This document shows positions 55,481-64,000 of a stretch of 64,000 nucleotides of DNA, in pieces. The first letter of the stretch is position 1. Each line of letters starts with the position of its first letter. Both the position numbers and the translations under genes were made by a program. The notes beneath the pieces were generated by a model that was given only the letters and a program-made list of their open reading frames with translations, ran no database searches and had not been told where the DNA came from. This DNA comes from Costus lasius (taxonomy: Eukaryota; Streptophyta; Magnoliopsida; Zingiberales; Costaceae), in NCBI GenBank assembly GCA_027563935.2, contig CM050446.2, positions 110,402,499 through 110,466,498 on the forward strand, written 5' to 3'.

Positions 55481-56945
55481 ATTTTTGGGTGAGAATTCTA
55501 CTTATCCTGTCATCATAGCTAACCATCTTGATTCAGAGCAGACAAGCCTTCTCCTAGATAAGCTTCGACAATATAAGAAGGTAATTGGGTACACTTTGGA
55601 TGATATAAAAGGTATTAACCCTTCTTTATGCATGCACAGGATACACCTTGAAGAGGACAGCAAACCATCTATCGAATACCAGAGACGTTTGAATCCGAAT
55701 TTGAAAGAGGTGGTTAAGAAAGAAATTTTGAAGCTATTAGATGCTGGGGTCATCTACCCCATTTCGGATAGCCCATGGGTAAGTCTGGTACATGTGGTAC
55801 CAAAGAAAGGAGGAGTGACGGTGGTAAAAAACGAAAATAACGAATTGATCTCGCAGAGAACCGTTACCCGGGTGGCGCATGTGTATCGATTATCGAAAAC
55901 TGAACAAAGCTACCCGCAAGGATCACTTTCCTCTCCCCTTTATTGATCAAATGCTTGAAAGATTAGCCACTAACTCTTATTTTTGTTTCTTGGATGGATA
56001 CTCAGGATTTTTCCAAATACCGATACATCCGGACGACCAAGAGAAAACCACGTTTACATGTCCCTTCAGTACTTTCGCTTATCGTCGTATGCCATTTGGT
56101 TTATGTAATGTACCAGCCACCTTTCAGCGTTGCATGACAGCTATTTTCTCTGACCTGATTGAAGACATCGTGGACATCTTTATGGACGACTTTTCAGTAT
56201 ACGGGTCTAGCTTTGATTCTTGTCTATCTAATCTGACTCGTGTTTTGCAGCGTTGTGAAGAGACAAACTTGGTGTTGAATTGGGAGAAATGCCATTTTAT
56301 GGTAAAGGAAGGAATTGTTCTTGGTCATTTGATATCGGAGCGTGGTATCGAAGTCGATAAAGCAAAAATTAGTGTGATAGAGGGAATTCCGCCTCCGAAC
56401 TCCGTCAGAGGGATAAGAAGTTTCTTGGGCCATGTAGGCTTTTACAGACATTTCATTGAAAATTTTTCTAAAATCTCTAGACCTTTAACATCTTTACTTG
56501 CTAAGGATGTTTCATTTGTTTTTGACCAGAACTGCATGGATGCATTTCAACAACTAAAAAAGGCTTTGATTTCTGCTCTAATAATACAACCTCCGGATTC
56601 GTCACTGCCCTTTGAAATTATATGTGACACTAGTGACTATGCGGTAGGAGCTGTATTCGGACAACGGAAAGACAACCGAACACACGCCATTTACTACGCC
56701 AGCCAAACACTGGATGGAGCACAGAGCAATTACGCCACAACTGAAAAAGAACTTCTAGCTGTAGTTTTCGCTTTTGATAAGTTTCGATCATATTTGGTTA
56801 ACTCGCGTGTTATCGTTTATACAGATCATGCAGCAATTCGAATCTCATGGAAAAGAAAGACGCGAAACCAAGACTAATCAGATGGATATTATTGTTGTAA
56901 GAATTTGACGTTCAGATCAAAGATAAGAAGGGAACCGATAATCTG
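55481..56945 (+). pseudogene. Athila-B reverse transcriptase / RNase H
   Basis: RT begins in the gag-protease frame (RRLNPNLKEVVKKEILKLL, VHVVPKKGGVTVVKNE). The frame shifts near 55868 and continues as MCIDYRKLNKATRKDHFPLP, MPFGLCNVPATFQRCM and the catalytic FMDD at about 56180. RNase H has CDTSDYAVGAVFG, YATTEKELLAVVFA and YTDHAA, then a second frame change near 56838. A TAA follows near 56896. Catalytic residues of RT are present. Confidence 0.85.
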
Positions 56946-58352
56946 ATGGCAGACCATCTCTCCCGTCTGACATTTACTACCGAAAACAATTTGGAAGAAG
57001 AGATCGACGATACATTCCCAGACGAGAAATTACTAGCTGTCACCGCTGTGGAAGCACTATGGTATGCCGATCTGATAAACTACTTGGCAGCCGGTATTAT
57101 GCCTCTGAAGCTCACGTACCAACAGCGAAAGAAGTTTATGTCTATGGCAAAACATTATTATTGGGACGAACCACTCTTGTTTAAGCGTTGTGCTGATTGT
57201 ATCATTCAAAGATGCTTACCGGAAGAAGAGATTCCAGATGTCCTTTTCCAATGTCATTCTTCTTCTTATGGAGGGCATTTCAGTGGTAAGAATACAGCAC
57301 ATAAGATTCTCCAGTGTGGTTTCTTTTGGCCAACTTTATTCAGAGACGCAAGGGACTATGTACAGTCTTGTGATCATTGCCAACGGATGGGTGGAATGTC
57401 ACGAAGGAATGAGATGCCTCTGAATACTATCCTTGAAATCGAAATTTTTGACGTATGGGGGATTGACTTTATGGGTCCATTCCCACCTTCTTGCGGTAAC
57501 AAATTCATTTTAGTTAGAGTCGATTATGTATCCAAGTGGGTAGAAGCCTTAGCCGCACCAACAAATGACTCTAAGGTGGTCACAAAATTTTTTAAGAAAT
57601 TAATACTCCCACGATTTGGAACGCCTCGCGTGGTAATCAGCGATGGTGGATCTCATTTTATTGAGCGAGGATTTGAATCACTTCTCAATAGAAATGGAGT
57701 ATTACACAAGATTTCCACTGCGTACCATCCTCAGACTAGCGGCCAAGTGGAAATATCAAATCGAGAGATTAAGCACATACTTGAGAAGACTGTGTCGCGT
57801 ACTCGCACCAATTGGTCACTTAAACTTGACGATGCATTATGGGCCTACCGTACGACATTCAAAACTCCAATTGGTATGTCCCCATTTCAGCTAATATACG
57901 GTAAATCGTGTCACCTACCAGTTGAGATCGAACACAAAGCTTATTGGGCGATACGATGACTGAATTTTGATGGGAACCAAGCTAGGAAGGTCAGAAAACT
58001 TCAACTTAACGAGCTTGACGAATTTAGACAAGAAGCATATGAGAATGTCATGATTTATAAAGAACACACCAAAAGATGGCACGATCAAAGAATTATGAAG
58101 TGGGAATTTCGCGAAGGCGAATTGGTGCTCTTGTTTAACTCCAGGATCAAACTCTTTCCTGGTAAACTTCGAAGCAAATGGACAGGACCGTATATAGTAC
58201 AAAACATTTACCCTCACGGTGCTATAGACATTTTCCAAGAGTCAACTGGGACATTCAAGGTTAATGGACAGAGACTCAAACATTACATCTCCCATGAACC
58301 GATACCGGAGGACACTGCATTGCTCCTCACGGATCCTCTTTCACCGGAATGA
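56946..58352 (+). pseudogene. Athila-B integrase
   Basis: Starts after the RNase H end (ADHLSRL). Zinc-binding HSSSYGGH and CDHC; catalytic Asp in [10 protein letters not shown], Asp in ISDGGSHF and Glu in [14 protein letters not shown] at 57957-57959 follows HKAYWAIR. The same frame then resumes to 58352 with [28 protein letters not shown] and [12 protein letters not shown]. No chromodomain, as expected for Athila. Confidence 0.87.
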
Positions 58353-58387
58353 CATTGACTGTGGTCAAGCTGACGGACCATTAAATC

Positions 58388-58413
58388 AGCGCTTCTTGGG
58401 AGGCAACCCAAGC
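58388..58413 (+). other. Conserved non-coding block downstream of pol
   Basis: AGCGCTTCTTGGGAGGCAAC followed by CCAAGC, identical to the reverse complement of 7805-7830 in Athila-A. It starts 36 nt after the pol stop. Inverted repeat CTTGGG/CCCAAG with a six-base loop. Confidence 0.75.
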
Positions 58414-59039
58414 ATCTTACTTTAGTTAATTTAATTTTCAGCATCTTACTTTTCCGTTTTCATATTTTTGTTAAAACTTCAGTTAGTTTGCATATTATTA
58501 GGAACTCTTTTGATAATTAGAGTTAAAACCTTAATGATCGCATGCTAGGACACACCAACCCAGCTTTAGAATATCTTAACTTCCTTCGCAATGAATTGGA
58601 ATTTCATCTCTTAATTGTAGTCATTTTATTCTAAATGCATGGTTTTGATATCTACCACTAATGGAAAATTTTGCAGAAAATGTGCATGCACTATTTCGAA
58701 CTCTAAATATCGGCGCGGAATATCAAACTCTGGAGTAGGGCGAGGAGATCCTCAACAAGAATCACTCACAAGAACAATGCAAGCTATGCTCGCGCCAATC
58801 GATGTTAAACCGTTCTATTCGGAAACTTATCTTCAGCATTGCCTATTGACTCCTATGAAATTGAAACTGAAGTTGAAACTGAGATTTGGGCCTTGATGTG
58901 CCCCTTCACTACTTGCATTGTTTGCTATATCTCTGTTTGTTTAGCTGTGCATATTGATGATTTTACTTGATCTTAAATGACACAGGAATATCGCAAACTG
59001 ATGCAGTGGAAAGGGGGCGTTTTCTGCCGATCTTTCCAA

Positions 59040-59490
59040 AATCACGGGCGGGTTCCGACAGAAATCTCGACCGTGATTCTTACTCAGCTCAAACATCAGA
59101 AAATTCGCCGAGAACATTACGGCAATGAAGACATTAGAGCCATGGCCGTAAACAGTAATAAAGGATTTCGCGAGGAAATCATGACCGGGGAACGATGGAA
59201 GTCATGACCGAGATCTTTCCGAAGAGTTTTCATACTATTGTCCGTCGAAAGGTTCATGACAGTCCCGTAACTAGAGGCATGGCTGTGGAATTCGCGCACA
59301 ATCGAACAGAGGACAATCAGGGGTGGGTCACGACGAAAATCACGGGCAGGATCTTTCAGAAGACAGAATGCTTACAAATTTGACGAGGACATCACGACTG
59401 CCCCGTGAATGAAGATACCATCGTGAAGATAGGGATTTAGAGATCGCGGCAAAATCACGACCGAGCCCTGACAGGAATCTTGAGTGAGAT
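59040..59490. repeat. Inverted-repeat units in the Athila-B spacer
   Basis: Clear units: AATCACGG 59040-59047 with CCGTGATT 59071-59078 (39 nt), and TTACGG 59117-59122 with CCGTAA 59146-59151 (35 nt). Further degenerate units containing atcacga/tcatgacc phrases follow to about 59490. They match the type of unit in this element's LTRs. Confidence 0.65.
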
Positions 59491-59822
59491 GACTAAACTT
59501 AATGCCTTAACGGGTCTGCCTAGCCAGCCCGACCCGTTACGCAACCCGTTAAGGGTTTTCACTTAAGCTGCTCGATCGGGATTTCCAACTAGGGTTACCG
59601 ATTTTCCCCCTTTTTCGTACGACTCACGCGGCTACCCCATTGTGTGCCCCACCTGCCGCCGCCGCCGTTCGCCTCATCGCCGACCACCAACCCTCCGGCG
59701 ACTACTCCGATCATCTCCGGTGAGCTGTCATTCCAAGATTTCGCTCCTTATTTCGCCACAAGGTCTCCAGCAATCAGCTGTCGATTCTTCAGTGTCCGCC
59801 TCTGTTCGCTGCTCGAGAAGCC

Positions 59823-61095
59823 ATGCCGCCCCTCAAGAAGAACACTGGGAAGCGACCGACAGGCACCTCAAGCCCTCGACCGGCGGCGCCACCACAGTAA
59901 CAATCAGTGCCACCAGAAATCCAGATGAGGGATAATCACCAAGCGGCAAGGTACCAAGTTCTTTCCAACTGCAGAATCGTTAATACTCGTTATATCGATC
60001 CACCCACGCTTGTTGCACTCAGAATCTTCGACGATTTACTTTGGGTGTTTTAACAATTTGGCTGGGGGCGATTTCTGCAGTACGCTCATCCCACGTACAT
60101 CCCTTTCACGCTTGAATTTCTGAGTTCGGTTGAATTGAAAGTCTCTGCGCTAGACACGGATCTAGGGCTGCTAATGTTCAGGCTTGCGAATACGGAATAC
60201 CGATTTACTATAGCTGACCTCAATGACATTTTCGGTTTTCCTGCTTATGCTTCCAGAGTTGGTCCACCTAACTTCAATGAGGATATTTTCTGGAGGTGTA
60301 TCTCCACCATGTCCGCCTACTCACCCCGCAATGCCAGAGCTTCAACGCTCTCCAACCCCTGCATCCGCTATGCGCATAGGTTACTTGCGCATTCGATTTT
60401 CGCGAGGGAAGGAGACGGAATTGTACGCCAACCGGAATTACTTTGCCTTTGGGGCCTCTTGCACCATTTCCAGATCAACGCCGGCTATCATCTCGCCCGG
60501 CAATTCATGCGTGTGGCTCACGCGCAGAAAGGAGTTATCTGCATAGGCGGGATGATCACGAACATAGCTCTATCCCTGGGCCACAATCCTTATGGACAGC
60601 CGGAGGCGGTGGGCAGCAGATGACTGGACCTTGAACACCTACTTTTCTATGAAGATGATAGTCCGGCGATGGGACATCTTCCACCTAACTTTCACGGATA
60701 CCACAGACACTATGTCATTGCCGAACACTGTGAGGATAGATATCAGGGACTGCCCCAACTGGCGCTTGCGTTCAGATCCAGCAGCACCAGAGGATCAGAC
60801 CACCCCCCTTGATGTCGACCCGAGTGCCTCCATCTACGGACAACCGAGAACTGCCGCGCGTCCTTCTACTGATGATTTGCTCCACTTGCTTCGCTAAGAC
60901 CAGATCCACCAAGGGAAGCAGCTAGCATCCCTGATGGATATGGTGAACTGCATTGAAGTTTTCCTCCACAGCAACATGGCTCCACCACCACCGCGAGACG
61001 AGGATGAGGATGTTGACGACACCATCCATGTCTCTGATTCCTCCGAGCCAGCCGACGACGATGACGATGACGACCCGGCTGAGTTCAGTGAGTAG
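59823..61095 (+). pseudogene. Athila-B 3' ORF (ATHILA ORF-1 family)
   Basis: Begins at ATG 59823 with MPPLKKNTGKRPTG. The frame is broken by two TAA codons (about 59898 and 60049), a frameshift between about 60592 and 60623, and a TAA at 60895-60897. The end is at 61095, after an acidic tail. Conserved phrases: TLEFLSSVELK, LMFRLANTEYRFTIADLNDIFGFP, NPCIRYAHRLLAHSIF and GGMITNIALSLGHN. It corresponds to the Athila-A 3' ORF but keeps the middle part. Role in the element not established. Confidence 0.78.
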
Positions 61096-61904
61096 GGCTG
61101 CACTCTAGTAAGTTCTCCCTCACCCCTTTTGATATATGCCTATGTTTTATGCATCAGGATGATGCATCTTTTGCTTTGGGTGAGGGTACTTACACATTTT
61201 GGTAAGTCGTCGTGACTCTTATGAATCCTATGATGAGGTGTTGTGCTGATATTTTGACTTTATGATGTTGTATGAACTGTTGGTACTATTGAATTGTTAC
61301 TGCTTATTGTGATACTATTAACATGCCGCTGTGGCGCACCTGCTGTGACTTTAGGAATCCTTCGTACTGCTTTTATTGCACGATTGCTTTAGTGATGCTT
61401 TAACCTTGCAAGGACATCTTTATTGAAGCATACTTGTCACATTTGCATTTTCTTGCTACACTTACGTCATAGTCTTGTAGATAAACTTTGAACCTTGCGA
61501 TGATTGCTTCCCAAACACGTCAAAGCCTAAGTCGTAGGTCCTGGCTGGAATTTCTTATTTTCATTATTCGGTATTTTCCTCATTCATGATTGATTCTTGT
61601 TCGTTTAGCTGATTCAAGATTGATATGGACTCCCACACTATATTAAGAGCATTATTAAGGATTGAACATCTAGTCACTCAATACCTTATACACCGGAAAC
61701 TTAAGAATTGAACTTTGATGAGCTTCGAATCTAGGAAGCATCTATATGTCAACATGCGTACTATTTATTTGGAAGACTATAGACCGAACCACTTGACACA
61801 CACTTATCACCCTTGGTAATTATATATATTAGTTTTGGTTCGAACTCCTCTGACTTGGCACCGTACAAAAGATAGATAGAAAGAAAAGAATGGAAAACAA
61901 GAAA
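61096..61904 (+). other. Athila-B 3' untranslated region before the tandem array
   Basis: AT-rich, non-coding. No gene or strong repeat seen until the array at 61905. Confidence 0.5.
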
Positions 61905-62162
61905 CAGTGGTACCGAAGTTGCAACTTGGCGCTGCCCAATACATTGAGAAAAAAAGGGGGAAAAGAGCAGTGGTACCGAAGTCTCAACTTGGCGCTGTCA
62001 TCAAAAGAAAAGAAGATAAAAGAAAGAAAAGCAGTGGTACCGAAGTTGCAACTTGACACTAAAATTCAAAAGGAAAGAAAGTAGTGGTACCAAAGCCTCG
62101 GCTTGGCACTGCAGAAACAGAAAGAAAAAAAGTGCGATGGTACCAAAGTCATGAGTAAGGCC
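61905..62162 (+). repeat. Five-unit tandem hairpin array upstream of the Athila-B 3' LTR
   Basis: Units at 61905-61934, 61968-61997, 62032-62060, 62082-62111 and 62136-62162, each beginning near CAGTGGTACC and separated by purine-rich linkers (aaagaaaag). Units fold back on themselves: in unit one the centre is AAGTTGCAACTT, in unit four AAGCCTCGGCTT, so two base pairs changed together. Outer CAGTG/CGCTG in unit one becomes TAGTG/CACTG in unit four. Confidence 0.8.
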
Positions 62163-62424
62163 TTTACAACCACCTTAGAGTTTGCCCTTTTGGTGCCTCA
62201 AGTGTATTGGTGTCTCATGTGGTAAGGAACTATTTTCTATCCAGTATTATCGTGCAACTGTTGTCTATAGATTTAACCCGGATACTTTGCTTTTCATCTT
62301 GACATCTTTAAAGTCTACGGTGATCTGTGTATCCTGTGACTAGCTGTGATTATTTGACATTTATGGATCATTAAGGGAGTGTAACTTTAATTGAACAACC
62401 CTCATGGAGCTTCATTTCTTTCTT

Positions 62425-62444
62425 TTTGCTTGAGGACAAGCAAA
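62425..62444 (+). other. Conserved hairpin before the Athila-B 3' LTR
   Basis: TTTGCTTG-AGGA-CAAGCAAA, an 8-bp perfect stem with a four-base loop, 23 bp before the 3' LTR. The same structure is at 4531-4548 in Athila-A. Confidence 0.85.
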
Positions 62445-62467
62445 GGTTTAAGTCGTAGTTATTCTAT

Positions 62468-64000
62468 TGACACAGATTTATATAGAGTTTTACATACCAA
62501 TTTACTTATGGAAATATGCCTATTTCATGACTTTAAGCCTTACAATTGCCTATATTTGGATACATTTATGGAATCTACACTTTTTTCGGTATTTTCACAT
62601 TTTCAGGTCAAATTGACCACATAAAGGGTAGATTCTGACACTTTGGTAGTAGAGGAGCTCATCCTAACTCAAGATGATCCTAACTAGGAGTTTTCGGATT
62701 CATTGAAGCCTTTGTTGGAAATCACGACCGGGTCCCGATCAGAATCATGCCCGTGATCGTCGCTATGCCTGAAGCTGAAATCGACAAATCACGACCGGGT
62801 CACAACCAAATTCTCGCCCAAGATCGCGGACCCGCCTGTTACGAAATCACCATTTTCTCCCACATTTCTTTGATTTGACCTAAGGGGAAGCTGAAGGGCA
62901 CCTAGGACCTTTCTCCCCCGTTGATGAAGGAGGCGTGGAGCAGCTTTTAGGGGAGGTTTTGCTCACGAAATCATCATTTCGTGAGGTATGGGCGGCTGAA
63001 GCGTTGCAGGCTGGCAGAAATCTCTTTCGGTTGAAGCTTTTCAGCAAGCTCTTTTTGCAGGGCATGGGGAAGAGAAGAAGGTTCAGAAGAGAAGAGGATA
63101 AAAGGGCTTTCTTTGTTCCAAAGGAAGGGGGGTTCGATCCATCAGGGGATTCGCACGGGCAAGGAAACGAGAGGAGGTGAAAGGCGAGAGGAGAAGGAAG
63201 CTGAGCAACTTGCATCTCTTGGCAAAAACCATCTGTTGCATAAGCTTCTTAAACGCATACCTGTAATACCTAGCATTTATCTTTGAGTTGCTGTATCTAT
63301 TGTAAGATCTTAAGAGAATATTGCATGATCCATCTTCCCTTAGCAACTCTTGCACAAGAATTGTTACCACTTGTAATGTGCATGGCTAAATACATTGCTT
63401 ACATTGTTACCATAAGAATGCTTGGCTAAACACTAAATCAGGATGTGTGGGTAGCCCTTGACAATTTATTAGTTGTGATAGTTAGATTTACTTGCTAAAA
63501 TCCTTGCTTGACCCAGTGTGCGTGCTTTGCCTGTGTACCCGGAGGAATATGTTCGACTTTTAATCCCTCGTGTGAGCTTTTCTAGGAGTTTACTCGCTTG
63601 CATAGCTGTACTTACTCGTAGGATTAAAGGGGAGCATTATTCCGAAAGGTATGCTTGAGCCTTGAGTCGCACAAAGGTGAGGTTTGTTAATCAGATCTAG
63701 AGGAGAAAACTTGCCTGCGGATCTGTACTCACTTAGGAACAAACACCAAGGTGAGGTTTGTAAATCAGATCTTAGGAAGAAAAACTCGCTCGTGGATCTG
63801 TACTCGCCCGCGTGACTGTAGGAGTTTAGACGCGTCGGAGAGACCCCAATCTGACCACGCGTCCGACCCACTTGGTTGAGAGTTTATCCATTCCGTTTGT
63901 ACGTTATCTCTACGCTACCCAAGAGGGGGCGTTTGAGTCTTTAATCACCTCAAGTATGGTTCAGCATCTCTAGGAGGGTAAAACCTCGCTTGCGGATCTG
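62468..64000 (+). repeat. Athila-B 3' LTR (truncated by the window end)
   Basis: 1533 bp of an expected 1995 bp. Starts TGACACAGATTT like the 5' LTR. Hairpin units at about 62718-62840 begin 251-252 nt into the LTR. The sequence just before the LTR (gtcgtagttattctat) is not a polypurine tract. Confidence 0.9.

Larger units (their letters stand above)
58353..59822 (+). other. Athila-B spacer between pol and the 3' ORF
   Basis: About 1.5 kb without a credible gene. Contains the conserved block 58388-58413 and inverted-repeat units between 59040 and about 59490. Just upstream of the 3' ORF it is GC-rich and CCG-rich (59640-59720). Confidence 0.6.
50834..64000 (+). mobile_element. Athila-B: young but defective Athila-type LTR retrotransposon (3' end beyond the window)
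   Basis: Order: 5' LTR 50834-52828, tRNA-Asp primer site 52835-52852, gag-protease-RT 52986-55946, RT/RNase H 55879-56945, integrase 56946-58352, hairpin units 59040-59490, 3' ORF 59823-61095, tandem hairpin array 61905-62162, 3' hairpin 62425-62444, 3' LTR from 62468. By manual count the 1.5 kb of 3' LTR in view differs from the 5' LTR at about 33 sites, nearly all transitions. Despite this the pol frame has at least two frameshifts and three stops. The target duplication cannot be checked because the right end is outside the window; the left flank is agtgt. Confidence 0.9.

Overview
This is nuclear DNA of a flowering plant. The window holds one complete, intron-rich housekeeping gene and one exon of a second gene. 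Almost everything else is nested LTR retrotransposons, solo LTRs, a LINE and MITE-like fragments. The lineage is not resolved by what I can see. All boundaries below were read by eye from the sequence.

Layout. Positions 1-841 hold a minus-strand exon of a glycolipid-transfer-protein gene and intron/MITE sequence. Positions 1281-19504 are an old gag-only Ty3/gypsy element (element G, minus strand). Its 5' LTR is split by a minus-strand Athila element (Athila-A, 4514-18983), which in turn carries two solo LTRs (X, 13478-15750; Y, 7857-9360), each with a perfect 5-bp target duplication. Positions 21608-30296 are a decayed minus-strand chromovirus (element C). Its 3' LTR contains solo LTR Z (22619-24098), and a partial LTR (W) sits at its gag/5' LTR junction. 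Positions 30982-47934 are a cytosolic-type cysteinyl-tRNA synthetase gene of nine exons (510 codons) with all catalytic motifs. Intron 1 is 8 kb and holds an antisense L1-type LINE and a 147-bp tandem repeat; intron 4 has a GC-AG boundary. Positions about 48179-50833 are the left part of a plus-strand gag-only element (D). It is interrupted by a young plus-strand Athila element (Athila-B, 50834 to beyond 64000), whose two LTRs differ by roughly 2%.

The observation most worth pursuing is in non-coding DNA of the Athila-type elements. Four sequence-diverged LTR families (A, B, Y, Z) each carry an array of about 40-nt inverted-repeat units. The array starts at nearly the same distance from the LTR 5' end in each (250-255 nt). 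The outer stems differ between families but stay complementary (AATTACGG/CCGTAATT, AATCACGG/CCGTGATT, AAGCACGG/CCGTGCTT, ATACAC/GTGTAT). In both Athila-A and Athila-B a matching array is also present in the spacer between pol and the 3' ORF. A second tandem array of hairpin-capable units with apparently compensatory changes precedes the 3' LTR of Athila-B. These look like structured elements with a shared architecture; their role is unknown.

The only genes likely to work for the host are the synthetase and, if its other exons exist outside this window, the lipid-transfer gene. All retroelement coding regions seen here are broken by stops, frameshifts or deletions.
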